The notes below the pieces were generated by a model, which did not search any database, was not told the origin of the DNA, and saw only the letters and a program-made list of their open reading frames with translations. From NCBI RefSeq assembly GCF_000717175.1, contig NZ_JNYD01000013.1:173402-237401 (forward strand): a DNA stretch of 64,000 nucleotides, given 5' to 3'. A program made the position numbers and the translations under genes. How positions within the stretch are numbered: the stretch's first letter is position 1; the number at the start of each line of letters is the position of its first letter. This DNA comes from Pseudonocardia autotrophica (GTDB lineage Bacteria; Actinomycetota; Actinomycetes; Mycobacteriales; Pseudonocardiaceae). Shown piece after piece: positions 1-7,849 of this stretch.

Positions 1-588
1 GCCGAGCGCGGAGAAGACGTGCGCGAACTCGGCGGCGATGTAGCCGCCACCGATGACGGCCAGCCGCCGCGGGACGTCGTCGATCCGCATGACGGTGTCC
101 GACGTCTCGTACGGGATCCCGGACTTCGCGATCACCGGCGGGATCATCGGCCGGCCGCCCGCGGCGACGACGACCTGGTCGGCGGTCAGCTCGTCCTCGC
201 CCGAGCCGTCCGTGCGCTCGACGCGCAGGGCCCGCGGCCCGGTGAACGAGGCGTGCCCGAAGTACACGGTGATGTTGGGGCTGCGCTGGACCCGGTACTC
301 CCGCCCGCCCGCCGAGATCGGGTCGATGCGCCCGAAGACCCGGTCCCGGATGTCGCTCCAGCGGATCTTGTCGATGCTCGCGTCGACGCCGTACTTCGCC
401 GCCCGCCGGACGTGCTCGGCGACGTCGGCCGCGTAGACGTACATCTTCGTCGGGATACACCCCACGTTCAGGCACGTCCCGCCGAAGACGCCGTGCTCGA
501 CGAGGGCCACGTCCTTGTCGGCGTACCGCTCGTCGAGGAACGTGTTGCCGGATCCGGTACCGATGACGACGAGATCGTGGTGGGGCAC
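1..588 (-). CDS. mtr: Mycothione reductase, C-terminal part outside window
   Basis: FAD/NAD(P)H disulfide reductase that reduces oxidised mycothiol (mycothione), the actinobacterial glutathione equivalent, in the cytoplasm. Visible are the FAD-binding VVIGTGSGN near residues 7-15, the redox-active disulfide motif GGTCLNVGCIPTK (Cys39 and Cys44), and the start of the NAD(P) fold, VIGGGYIAAEF, near residue 180. Only 196 residues lie in the window; the family is about 460 long. GTG at 588 is chosen because a TAGCCT hexamer sits 6 nt upstream, giving a leaderless start. The GTGSGN form of the glycine motif and the redox loop fit Mtr better than lipoamide dehydrogenase or mercuric reductase. It is divergent from the acetyltransferase gene at 650. 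Confidence 0.93.
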   Translation of the reverse strand, partial: MPHHDLVVIGTGSGNTFLDERYADKDVALVEHGVFGGTCLNVGCIPTKMYVYAADVAEHVRRAAKYGVDASIDKIRWSDIRDRVFGRIDPISAGGREYRVQRSPNITVYFGHASFTGPRALRVERTDGSGEDELTADQVVVAAGGRPMIPPVIAKSGIPYETSDTVMRIDDVPRRLAVIGGGYIAAEFAHVFSALG

Positions 589-594
589 GGGACG

Positions 595-600
595 AGGCTA
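595..600 (-). promoter_or_regulatory. -10 hexamer, leaderless mtr promoter
   Basis: TAGCCT on the minus strand ends 6 nt before the GTG of mtr. The same arrangement recurs before many genes here and indicates transcripts that begin at the start codon. Confidence 0.5.
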
Positions 601-637
601 ATCGCCCGCGGCCGCGTCGGCGCGACCGGAAGTCTGG

Positions 638-643
638 TAGGCA
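638..643 (+). promoter_or_regulatory. -10 hexamer, leaderless promoter of GNAT gene
   Basis: TAGGCA ends 6 nt before the ATG at 650, with no Shine-Dalgarno sequence between, which suggests a leaderless mRNA. Confidence 0.4.
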
Positions 644-649
644 CGGGCC

Positions 650-1108
650 ATGACCGAGACCGCCGCCACGCTCCGCCGATCCTGGGCCCTCGACCTCGAC
701 GCCGCCACCCTCTACGAGCTGCTCAGGCTGCGCGTCGACGTCTTCGTGGTCGAGCAGGCCTGCCCCTACGGTGAGCTCGACGGGCGGGACCTCGAGGAGC
801 GCGCCCGGCACTACTGGCTGACCGGGCACGGCGAGCCCGCCGCCGTCCTCGGGACGTTGCGGCTGCTCAAGGAGCCCGACGGCGGCTACCGGATCGGGCG
901 GCTGTGCACGGCGAAGACCGCGCGTGGGCGCGGGCTCGGCAAGCAGCTGATGGACGCCGCGATCGCGGAGATCGGCGACGGCGCCTGCGTGCTCGACGCC
1001 CAGGAGCACCTCGCCGACTTCTACCGCGGCTACGGGTTCGAGGCGACCGGCCCGGCCTACGACTGGGACGGCGTCGCGCACCTGCCGATGCGGCGTCCCG
1101 CGCGCTGA
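650..1108 (+). CDS. ElaA-like GNAT N-acetyltransferase
   Basis: Small acetyl-CoA-dependent acyltransferase of the ElaA subgroup; its substrate is unknown. The N-terminal block LRLRVDVFVVEQACPYGELDG (residues 25-45) is the ElaA signature, followed by the acetyl-CoA loop RGRGLGKQLM near residues 92-101 and the C-terminal DFYRGYGF. At 152 residues it has the usual family length. It is transcribed alone, divergent from mtr. The family is clear; the function is not. Confidence 0.85.
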   Translation: MTETAATLRRSWALDLDAATLYELLRLRVDVFVVEQACPYGELDGRDLEERARHYWLTGHGEPAAVLGTLRLLKEPDGGYRIGRLCTAKTARGRGLGKQLMDAAIAEIGDGACVLDAQEHLADFYRGYGFEATGPAYDWDGVAHLPMRRPAR

Positions 1109-1245
1109 GGACGGAGACACGGTCCGGGCAGAGCACTCCGGCTCACCCGTCGCAGTGACCTCGCGTTCCCGGCGTACCGGGCGCGGCTGCGGGGTACTCC
1201 GGCCACCCGGACGGACGTCCGGGAGCGCGGCAGCGGAGGAGAGCG

Positions 1246-1656
1246 ATGAGCGACGAGCAGGCCCGGCCGACCGGGACCGGGCCGTCCACACAGGAGGGGA
1301 CCGCCCCGCCGGGGCAGAACGGCACGCCGGACCCGGACGCGACCTCGGTGCTGCCGACCGGCCGCCCCTCGGCGCCGCCGCGCTCCACCGGGCCGTCGGG
1401 GGCGGGCCACACGCGCACCGGCGGGATGTGGGTGGGGCTCATCCTGTCCGCGGTCGTCCTGCTGTTCCTGCTGATCTTCATCCTGCAGAACCTGGACCCG
1501 GTGCGGATCTACTTCCTCGGCGCCGCGGGCACCCTGCCCACCGGCGTCGCCCTGCTCCTGGCGGCGATCGCCGGGGTGCTCCTGGTCGCGATCCCCGGCA
1601 CTGCGCGGATCGTCCAGCTCCGCCGGGCGGCACGGAAGGGGCGCCGGGCGCCGTAG
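1246..1656 (+). CDS. LapA (DUF1049) domain membrane protein
   Basis: Small integral membrane protein. The first 60 residues are Pro/Thr/Gly rich and probably cytosolic. Two hydrophobic helices follow at about 62-80 and 98-117, separated by QNLDPVRIYFLG, the hallmark of the LapA/DUF1049 family, with a basic tail after them. In proteobacteria LapA acts in lipopolysaccharide assembly; actinobacteria lack LPS, so the role here is unknown. The start follows GGAGGAGAG at 6 nt spacing. It ends in a bidirectional hairpin facing the helicase gene. Confidence 0.75.
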   Translation: MSDEQARPTGTGPSTQEGTAPPGQNGTPDPDATSVLPTGRPSAPPRSTGPSGAGHTRTGGMWVGLILSAVVLLFLLIFILQNLDPVRIYFLGAAGTLPTGVALLLAAIAGVLLVAIPGTARIVQLRRAARKGRRAP

Positions 1657-1667
1657 GCCGATCCGGG

Positions 1668-1701
1668 ACCGGGCAGGGGAGGCGACCTTCCCTGCCCGGG
1701 T
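1668..1701. terminator. Bidirectional hairpin terminator
   Basis: Arms 1668-1680 and 1688-1701 (core GGGCAGGG/CCCTGCCC plus flanking pairs) enclose a 7-nt loop between the convergent LapA-like and helicase genes. There is no U-tract, as is usual in actinobacteria. Confidence 0.6.
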
Positions 1702-1716
1702 GTGGATCAGGGCACG

Positions 1717-3252
1717 TCAGGCGGCGTTCCGCGGGCTCCCGCCCCGGCCGCCGCGACGACCACGCTGCCCGACCGAAGGGGCCTGCTGCCGCTGACCCCC
1801 GCCGGTCTGCTGCCGGGCCGGACCGCCGCGCCCGGAGCTGCGGCGCCGCCGTCCGGTGCCGGCGGCGGGCTGCTGCTGCGGCGGCTTCGGGGCCTCCACC
1901 GGGACGCCGCTCGGTCGGCGCGCGCCGGTGACGTCGACCAGCGAGGCGGAGCCGGGGGCGGCGTCGGCCACGTCCGGGCTGACGCCGGCCTGGCGCATGA
2001 GGGTGTCGACGTCCCGCCGCTCCTCGGCCGTGACCAGCGTGACCACCACGCCGGACTCGCCGCCGCGGGCGGTGCGGCCGGCGCGGTGCAGGTAGTCCTT
2101 CGGGTCGCCCGGCGGGTCGACGTGCACAACGAGGCTGACGTCGTCGACGTGGATCCCGCGGGCGGCGACGTCCGTGGCCACCAGCACCGGGATGCTGCCG
2201 TCCTTGAAGGCGTCGATCGCGCGGTTGCGGGCGTTCTGCGCCTTGCCGCCGTGCAGCGCGCTGGCCTGCACGCCCTCGCGGCGCAGCTGTTTCACCACGC
2301 GGTCGGCGCCGTGCTTGGTGCGCACGAAGAAGATCGTGCGGCCCTCGCGGGCGGCGATCTCGTGCACGATCCGGTTCTTGTCCGCGCGGTCGACCATGAA
2401 CAGGTGGTGGTCCATGGTCTCGACCGGCGCGGCGGCGGAGGCGACGGCGCGGGTGACCGGGTCGTGCAGGTAGCGGTCGACCAGCGTGGAGACCTCGTTG
2501 TCCAGGGTCGCGGAGAACAGCAGCCGCTGGCCGTCGGCCGGGGTGCGGTCGAGGATCCGCCGGACCTGCGGCAGGAAGCCCATGTCGGACATGCGGTCCG
2601 CCTCGTCGATCGCGGTGATCTCGACCGCGGAGAGGTCGCAGGTGCCCTCGTTGAGGTGGTCGGTCAGCCGGCCGGGGGTGGCGACGAGCAGGTCGACGCC
2701 CCGCGCGAGGGTGTCGATCTGCCGGTTCATCGACAGCCCGCCGACCACGACGGCCTGCCGCAGGTGCAGCGCCTTCGCGAAGGGCTCCACGGCGTCGACC
2801 ACCTGCTGGGCCAGCTCGCGGGTCGGGACCAGGACGAGGCCGCGGGGGCGGCGGGCCTGGGCGCGGCCGCCCGCGAGGCGCGCGACGAGCGCGAGGCCGA
2901 AGGCGAGGGTCTTGCCGGAACCGGTCTGACCGCGGCCGAGCAGGTCGCGGCCGCGGAGGGTCTCCGGGAGGGTCGCGGCCTGGATCGGGCGGGGCTCGGT
3001 GAAGCCCTCCGCGTCCAGGGCGCGCAGCACGGGCTCGGGCAGGCCGAGCGCGGCGAAGGTGGGCAGCCCGCTCTCCGGGGCGGTCCAGAGGACCTCCTCG
3101 GGCATGGCGGGCTTCGGCGCCACGCGGGCCGGGCGCTGCTGCTGCGGGGCGCCGGAGCGGCGGCCACCGGAGCGGCGCGGCCGGCGGGTGCCCGCCGAGG
3201 CGGGCTGGTGCGCGCCCTGCTGACGGGCAGGGCGGCGGGACGGACTGGTCAC
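1717..3252 (-). CDS. DEAD-box ATP-dependent RNA helicase
   Basis: RhlE/CsdA-type RNA helicase that remodels RNA with ATP. A basic Gln/Arg/Pro-rich N-terminus is followed by FAALGLPEPVLRAL (Q-motif region), motif I GQTGSGKT, PTRELA, motif II DEAD, motif III SAT, and motif VI HRAGRTARGG. The C-terminal 90 residues are again Arg/Gly/Gln rich, typical of RNA-contacting tails. GTG at 3252 (511 residues) is preferred because GGAGG lies 4 nt upstream; a GTG at 3279 in the same frame lacks such a site. It is monocistronic. The family is certain; the RNA targets are not known. Confidence 0.9.
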   Translation of the reverse strand: MTSPSRRPARQQGAHQPASAGTRRPRRSGGRRSGAPQQQRPARVAPKPAMPEEVLWTAPESGLPTFAALGLPEPVLRALDAEGFTEPRPIQAATLPETLRGRDLLGRGQTGSGKTLAFGLALVARLAGGRAQARRPRGLVLVPTRELAQQVVDAVEPFAKALHLRQAVVVGGLSMNRQIDTLARGVDLLVATPGRLTDHLNEGTCDLSAVEITAIDEADRMSDMGFLPQVRRILDRTPADGQRLLFSATLDNEVSTLVDRYLHDPVTRAVASAAAPVETMDHHLFMVDRADKNRIVHEIAAREGRTIFFVRTKHGADRVVKQLRREGVQASALHGGKAQNARNRAIDAFKDGSIPVLVATDVAARGIHVDDVSLVVHVDPPGDPKDYLHRAGRTARGGESGVVVTLVTAEERRDVDTLMRQAGVSPDVADAAPGSASLVDVTGARRPSGVPVEAPKPPQQQPAAGTGRRRRSSGRGGPARQQTGGGQRQQAPSVGQRGRRGGRGGSPRNAA

Positions 3253-3404
3253 TGGACCTCCGGGACGTCGGCGCGTCACACGGAGCGGCTCGGGCGACGG
3301 TGCGCGGCCGGCACGGGACGGGCCCGGGCGCCAGGGGGAGCGCGCCCGACGGGTACGTGCAAGGCGCCGTCGGTGCGGGCGCCTCGGTCCACCCTACCCG
3401 TCGG

Positions 3405-4052
3405 TCACCGCGCGATCGCGGGGGCGGACACGTGATCTCGCGCTCCCTCGCCGACAGGGGACGGCGCCTCGCCCGTCGAGTGCCGCGTGTGCGGCTGAGC
3501 GCGTCGGTGCACGAGGTGGACGAGGCCCTCGCCGATCCGGCGTGCGTCGACGAGCCGCAGCGGCGTGCTGACGTCCCCGAAGAGTCGCCGCCCGGCCCCG
3601 AGGACGACCGGGTGCACGGTGAGCCGCAGCTCGTCGACGAGGTCGTGCTCCAGCAGGGTCCGGACGAGCCGGGCGCTGGCGTACACGACGACGTCGCCTT
3701 CGACCCGCTGCCGGAGCGCCGGGACGTCCGTCACCCGCGGCAGCACCGTCCCGTTCCCCCATCGCGGCTCGTCGAGCGTCGCGGAGATGACGTACTTGGG
3801 CAGGCCGTTGAGCCGGTCCGCCCACTCGCCGGTCCGCGACGGCCACCGCGCCGCGAACCATTCGTCGCTGCGCCGGCCCAGCAGCAACGCGCCGGCCCGG
3901 CGTGCCTCGTCGACCTCGAGCGCGGCCCACGCCTCGCGGTCGGCCGCGCTCGTCCGCGTGAACCAGCCCCCGCGGTCGAAGCCCTCCTCACCGGTCGGGT
4001 CCTCGACGACCCCGTCGAGGGTGACGTTCTCACTGACGACGATCTGCCCCAT
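3405..4052 (-). CDS. RibD C-terminal-domain (dihydrofolate reductase-like) protein
   Basis: Protein of 215 residues that is a single RibD_C/DHFR-like domain, an NAD(P)H-dependent reductase fold. Visible are IVVSENVTLDGVVED at the N-terminus, LLLGRRSDEWFAARW, KYVISATL, and ELRLTVHPVVLGAGRRLFGD near the C-terminus. ATG at 4052 is chosen because homology begins there; the in-frame upstream extension is low-complexity and overlaps the divergent sigma-factor gene. Proteins of this family often sit next to SnoaL-type ECF sigma genes, as here. The substrate is unknown. Confidence 0.85.
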   Translation of the reverse strand: MGQIVVSENVTLDGVVEDPTGEEGFDRGGWFTRTSAADREAWAALEVDEARRAGALLLGRRSDEWFAARWPSRTGEWADRLNGLPKYVISATLDEPRWGNGTVLPRVTDVPALRQRVEGDVVVYASARLVRTLLEHDLVDELRLTVHPVVLGAGRRLFGDVSTPLRLVDARRIGEGLVHLVHRRAQPHTRHSTGEAPSPVGEGARDHVSAPAIAR

Positions 4053-4173
4053 CGTGGTCCTCCGGTCCGGGCGGGCTCGGCATGCTCCGGTACGGACACC
4101 GCGACGACGGGGGAAAGGGGCGCCCCGTCGGTCGTCCGGCCGGTGTCCGTACCGGTGAGGGGGTGAGGGGCAG

Positions 4174-5175
4174 GTGTCGACCGGCGAGCTGCTGTCCCGC
4201 GCGCGGGCCGGGGACGGCGCGGCGTTCACCGCGCTGACCGAGCCGTACCGCCGTGAGCTGCACGTGCACTGCTACCGGATGCTCGGGTCCGTGCACGACG
4301 CCGAGGACGCGCTGCAGGACACGCTGCTGGCCGCCTGGCGCGGACTCCCGGCCTTCGAGGAGCGCGCGTCCCTGCGCACCTGGCTCTACCGGATCGCGAC
4401 CAACCGGTGCCTCAACGCGCGGCGGTCGGCGGCGCGGCGCCCCGCCGCGGCCTGGGACGTCCCCGGCGTCGACCCACCCGAGCCGACCCGGCTCGGCGAG
4501 GTCACCTGGCTCGGGCCCCTGCCCGACACCCTGCTCGACGACGTCCGCGATGCGCGGCCGGGCCCCGAGGCCCGGTACGAGCGGGCCGAGACCGTGTCCC
4601 TCGCGTTCGTGACCGCCCTGCAGACCCTGCCCCCGCGCCAGGTCGCCGTGCTCCTCCTGCGCGACGTGCTCGGGTTCCGCGCCGACGAGGTGGCCGGGAT
4701 GCTCGGCTCGACCGTCGACGCGGTGAAGAGCGCGCTCAAGCGCGCCCGCCTCGGCCTCCGGCATCGGATGCCGACGCCCGCAGCCCCGCCGCCCGCACCC
4801 GGCTCACCCGCGGAGCAGGCGCTCGCGGCCGCCTTCGTCCGGGCATGGGAGTCGGCCGATCTCGACGCCCTGGTGGCCCTGCTGACCGAGGACGTCCTTC
4901 TCGTGATGCCCCCGATGCCTCTCGAGTACCAGGGCCGCGACCTCGCGATCCGCTTCTGCGCCGGGCTCTTCGGCGCGGGCCGCAGGTTCGATCTCGTGCC
5001 CACCCGGGCGAACGGTCAACTGGCGTTCGGCGCCTACCTCCGTGGGGCGGCGGGCCGGCCCGGGACGGGCGTGTACGTCCTCACCCTCGTCGGTGACCGG
5101 ATCGGCGCGATGACCCGCTTCGACGGGAGCGCGCTCCGGGTCTGCGGGCTCCCCGCGGAGCTCCCGGCCGGGTAG
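4174..5175 (+). CDS. ECF sigma-70 factor with SnoaL-like C-terminal domain
   Basis: Extracytoplasmic-function sigma factor resembling mycobacterial SigG/SigJ. Region 2 spans about residues 14-85 (AEDALQDTLLAAWRGL, RTWLYRIATNRCLN). Region 4 lies at about 150-195 (LPPRQVAVLLLRDVLGFRADEV). From about 215 a SnoaL-like domain (AFVRAWESADLDALVALL) replaces a separate anti-sigma factor; in related groups this domain modulates activity. No anti-sigma gene is adjacent. It is divergent from the RibD-like gene and so may share control with it. GTG at 4174 follows GAGGGG closely. The length of 333 fits SnoaL-fused ECF groups. Confidence 0.88.
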   Translation: MSTGELLSRARAGDGAAFTALTEPYRRELHVHCYRMLGSVHDAEDALQDTLLAAWRGLPAFEERASLRTWLYRIATNRCLNARRSAARRPAAAWDVPGVDPPEPTRLGEVTWLGPLPDTLLDDVRDARPGPEARYERAETVSLAFVTALQTLPPRQVAVLLLRDVLGFRADEVAGMLGSTVDAVKSALKRARLGLRHRMPTPAAPPPAPGSPAEQALAAAFVRAWESADLDALVALLTEDVLLVMPPMPLEYQGRDLAIRFCAGLFGAGRRFDLVPTRANGQLAFGAYLRGAAGRPGTGVYVLTLVGDRIGAMTRFDGSALRVCGLPAELPAG

Positions 5176-5204
5176 GCGCCCTCGCCCGGATGGGCGAGGG
5201 CGCC
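5175..5204. terminator. Bidirectional 13-bp hairpin terminator
   Basis: A perfect 13-bp stem (GGCGCCCTCGCCC and its complement) with a GGAT loop starts at the last base of the sigma-factor stop codon and lies 6 nt from the 3' end of the convergent RIO kinase gene. Confidence 0.75.
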
Positions 5205-5209
5205 GTCCG

Positions 5210-6070
5210 TCAAGCCAGGCCGGCCTCGGCGACGAGCTCGTGGAAGAGCTCCTCACCGGCCGGCTCCGGCAGGCCGCGGGCGGTGAACCACTCGGCGACC
5301 CGCCGGACGTCGCGGACCAGGAACTCGGCCCCGTGCGGGTTGCCGACGAGGTCGACGACCTGCGGCAGGTCGATCAGCACCAGCCGGCCGCGGTGCACCA
5401 GCAGGTTGTAGGCGGACAGGTCGCCGTGGGCCCAGCCGTGCCGGGCGAGCCCGCGCAGGGCCTCGCCCAGCTGGGCCCACAGGTCGGCCAGCTCCGCGTC
5501 CGACGGCCGGAGCTGGGCCAGCCGGGGCGCCGCGGACTCCCCGTCCCCGACGAACTCCAGCAACAGTTCGGTGCCGTCGAGCTGGACGGGGTAGGGGACC
5601 GGCAGGCCGGCCGACCACAGCGTGGACAGCGCCGCGAACTCCGCGGCCGCCCACTGCCCGGACAGCAGCTCGCGGCCGAACGCGGTCCGGTTCGTCATCG
5701 CCCGCATCTCCCGGGAGCGGCGCACGCGGCGCCCCTCCTGGTAGCCGGCGTCGCGGTGGAACATCCGGTGCTCGGCGGTGCGGTACCGCTTGGCGGCCAT
5801 CAGCACCCCCGACGAACCGGGGATCCCGCGCTCGACGAGATGGACGTCGGCCTCCTTGCCGGTCTTGAGCACGCCGAGCTCGGTGTCGACCGCGGCGTGC
5901 GCGGTCTCCACCCAGGCGGGCCGGGGCTCGGGCCCGTGCTGCGCGCCGGTCCAGGTGGACCAGCGGTCGCCGGCGGGCGGGAGGTCGGGGTCCTCGTGCA
6001 GGTGCACGGGGTGGGGAACGTACTCGTCGTCGTCGAATCCACGACGGCGTCTGGGCATGCGCTCGCGCAT
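5210..6070 (-). CDS. RIO-family serine protein kinase
   Basis: Atypical protein kinase of the RIO1 family. Hallmarks are GVLKTGKEADVHLVE (ATP-contacting region, about residue 66), VLMAAKRY (catalytic Lys), LLLEFVGD hinge, catalytic loop HGDLSAYNLLV and metal-binding IDLPQVVD; HGDLS..N with IDxPQ separates RIO from ordinary Ser/Thr kinases. The 286 residues contain little beyond the kinase core. In archaea and eukaryotes RIO proteins act in ribosome maturation; the bacterial role is unsettled. ATG at 6070 is used, with 6058 as an alternative; neither has a good ribosome site. A hairpin and a small Arg-rich ORF lie just upstream. Confidence 0.87.
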   Translation of the reverse strand: MRERMPRRRRGFDDDEYVPHPVHLHEDPDLPPAGDRWSTWTGAQHGPEPRPAWVETAHAAVDTELGVLKTGKEADVHLVERGIPGSSGVLMAAKRYRTAEHRMFHRDAGYQEGRRVRRSREMRAMTNRTAFGRELLSGQWAAAEFAALSTLWSAGLPVPYPVQLDGTELLLEFVGDGESAAPRLAQLRPSDAELADLWAQLGEALRGLARHGWAHGDLSAYNLLVHRGRLVLIDLPQVVDLVGNPHGAEFLVRDVRRVAEWFTARGLPEPAGEELFHELVAEAGLA

Positions 6071-6088
6071 TGAGGAGGGTTCTCCTGA

Positions 6089-6108
6089 CGTGGGGTGGAC
6101 ACCCCACG
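6089..6108 (-). other. Hairpin in RIO kinase leader
   Basis: CGTGGGGT and ACCCCACG form an 8-bp stem with a GGAC loop about 20 nt before the kinase start. It may end or pause transcripts carrying the small ORF upstream. Confidence 0.35.
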
Positions 6109-6128
6109 CGAGCGACCTCGACGGTGCC

Positions 6129-6194
6129 TCAGCGCAGGGTGCGGGGGCGGGAGGGCGCGCGCCGGCGCGCCGCCACCCGGGCGGCGGTCGTCAT
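6129..6194 (-). CDS. Putative 21-residue Arg-rich small protein or leader
   Basis: Short reading frame too small for usual gene finding, encoding 21 residues of which eight are Arg and five are Ala (starts MTTAARVAARRR). It is supported mainly by an almost ideal ribosome-binding site, AGGAGGTG, 4 nt before the ATG at 6194. It lies 58 nt upstream of the RIO kinase with a hairpin between. It could be a free small basic protein or a leader peptide whose Arg codons affect downstream expression; conservation has not been tested. Confidence 0.35.
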   Translation of the reverse strand: MTTAARVAARRRAPSRPRTLR

Positions 6195-6264
6195 CGGGCA
6201 CCTCCTGTGCTCCACGTCGGTGCACGCAGGATCCGGGGTCGGACACCCGCGGGTCAACCGTTTT

Positions 6265-6858
6265 TCAGCCCTGCACCCACCAGGCCGGGACGAGCGCGCG
6301 GTAGAGGTCCTCGAACATCGCGACCTCGGGCTCGCCGGGCAGGTCCAGCCAGCCCTGGATCGCCCCGACCGTGCCCTGCGCGACGAACCGCGCGGCGGTG
6401 TCGGCCACGGCGTCGTCCGGCACGCCGGGCACCTGCAGCGGCAGCCGCAGCCGGCCGGTCTCGATCAGCCGGCGGCTCGTCTCCAGGAAGTGCTCGCTGA
6501 GCATGCCGTGCAGCGAACCCGGACCGCTGTCGCGGGCGAGTCCGCGGCGGTAGATCGGGGCGTGCCTGCGGATGTGCTCCAGGACCCGCCGGGTGACCTC
6601 CCGGACGGCGGCGTCGGTGTCGCCGGGGTCGTCGAGCAGGCCGGCCCGCAGGTCGTCGAGCTCGGCGCGCAGCGCCTCGCGCAGGAGGTCGCCGGGGGAC
6701 GCCGCGTGCTCGTAGAAGGTCGAGCGGTGCACGCCCGCGGCCTCGGCGAGCTGCGTGATCGTCAGGTCCGCGACGGGGGTCTCCCGGGCCAGCACCAGGA
6801 CGGCCCGGTGCAGCCGGTCGCGGCTGCGACGCCGCCGTGCGTCCATGACCCACCTCAC
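6265..6858 (-). CDS. TetR-family transcriptional regulator
   Basis: One-component repressor. The N-terminal helix-turn-helix is visible at about residues 32-54 (LTITQLAEAAGVHRSTFYEH); the rest is the all-helical ligand domain with a TetR_C-type end (RFVAQGTVGAIQGWL). ATG 6858 or 6846 (MDARRRR) are both possible. It is divergent from the SDR gene at 6949 with a 90-bp shared promoter region carrying an inverted repeat, so it probably represses both. The inducer is unknown, perhaps the SDR substrate. Confidence 0.88.
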   Translation of the reverse strand: MRWVMDARRRRSRDRLHRAVLVLARETPVADLTITQLAEAAGVHRSTFYEHAASPGDLLREALRAELDDLRAGLLDDPGDTDAAVREVTRRVLEHIRRHAPIYRRGLARDSGPGSLHGMLSEHFLETSRRLIETGRLRLPLQVPGVPDDAVADTAARFVAQGTVGAIQGWLDLPGEPEVAMFEDLYRALVPAWWVQG

Positions 6859-6886
6859 TCGATTCGCGGGAAGGGGCCGATGTTAG

Positions 6887-6924
6887 CCGACGTTTGTAGG
6901 ACTTAGATAAGCGACGAACGTCGG
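6887..6924. promoter_or_regulatory. Candidate TetR operator / divergent promoter
   Basis: Perfect inverted arms CCGACGTT (6887-6894) and AACGTCGG (6917-6924) with a 22-nt spacer. The spacer carries TTAGAT, a plausible -10 for the SDR gene; TAACAT on the minus strand just outside is a plausible -10 for the regulator. Binding here would block both. Confidence 0.5.
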
Positions 6925-6948
6925 GCAACCGCAGGAAGAGGGATCAGC

Positions 6949-7704
6949 ATGGCGACCTACGACGTGGCGGACCGGTCCGCGATCGTCACCGGGGCGGGGT
7001 CGGGCATCGGCCGGGCGGTGGCGCACCTGCTGGCCGCGAACGGTGCCGCGGTCCTGGTGCACGACCTGAACGCGGACGCGGCCGAGCTCGTGGTCAAGGA
7101 GATCCGGGCGGCGGGCGGCACCGCGGAGGCCTTCGTCGGCGACGCGGCGGACCCCGAGGTAGCGCGCGCGGCCGTCGAGGCGGCCGAGAAGCTCGCGCCG
7201 CTCCGGATCGCGGTGAACAACGCGGGGATCGGTGGGGCGAACGAGCCGGTCGGGGAGTACCCCGAGGACAGCTGGCGCAAGGTCATCGATGTCAACCTGA
7301 ACGGCGTCTTCTACGGGCTGAAGGCGCAGATCCCGGCGATCGCGGCCCACGGCGGCGGGGCGATCGTCAACATGGCGTCGGTGCTCGGCTCGGTGGGCAT
7401 CCCCGGCTCGTCGGCCTACGTCACCGCGAAGCACGGGCTGGTCGGCCTTACCAAGAACGCCGCGCTCGAGCACGCCGCCCAGGGCGTGCGCGTGACGGCG
7501 GTCGGCCCCGGCTTCATCACCACGCCGCTGCTCGAGGCCAACCTCGACGCGGAGACGCAGCGGGCGCTCGCCGAGAAGCACGCCCTCGGCCGGCTCGGGA
7601 CCGTCGACGAGGTGGCGAACCTGGTCGCCTTCCTCGCCTCCGACGCCGCCACCTTCATCACGGGCAGCTACCACCTGGTCGACGGCGGCTACGCGGCCCA
7701 GTGA
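6949..7704 (+). CDS. SDR-family NAD(P)-dependent oxidoreductase
   Basis: Classical short-chain dehydrogenase of 251 residues. It has the cofactor motif TGAGSGIG near residue 15, NNAG near 88, the catalytic Ser in NMASVLGS, and YVTAK (Tyr-x3-Lys) near 160; the C-terminus HLVDGGYAAQ is typical. D38 in VHDLNAD after the second strand suggests NAD(H) preference. The start follows GGAAGAGGG. It is divergent from the TetR gene and probably controlled by it. The substrate is unknown. Confidence 0.9.
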   Translation: MATYDVADRSAIVTGAGSGIGRAVAHLLAANGAAVLVHDLNADAAELVVKEIRAAGGTAEAFVGDAADPEVARAAVEAAEKLAPLRIAVNNAGIGGANEPVGEYPEDSWRKVIDVNLNGVFYGLKAQIPAIAAHGGGAIVNMASVLGSVGIPGSSAYVTAKHGLVGLTKNAALEHAAQGVRVTAVGPGFITTPLLEANLDAETQRALAEKHALGRLGTVDEVANLVAFLASDAATFITGSYHLVDGGYAAQ

Positions 7705-7803
7705 GGTCGGCGCAGGCCCGGTGAGGTCGGCCCGGTGAGGTCGGCCCGGTGAGGTCGGCCCGGTGAGGTCGGCCCGGTGAAGTTCGGCCCGGTGAGGTTC
7801 GGC
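7701..7803. repeat. 14-nt tandem repeat over SDR stop codon
   Basis: Seven consecutive copies of GTGAGGTCGGCCCG and variants. The first includes the TGA stop of the SDR gene, the middle four are exact at 14-nt spacing (7721-7776), and the last two carry an extra base. It looks like recent slippage expansion of the gene's 3' end. There is no coding signal. Confidence 0.85.
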
Positions 7804-7849
7804 CGCCGGATCCGGAGGGCTCCCTGCTCCGGACCCGGCGGCGCCTCCC

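Noticed and set aside
1717..3279. GTG 3279 as the helicase start
   Set aside because: It lacks a ribosome site, whereas GTG 3252 has GGAGG 4 nt upstream.
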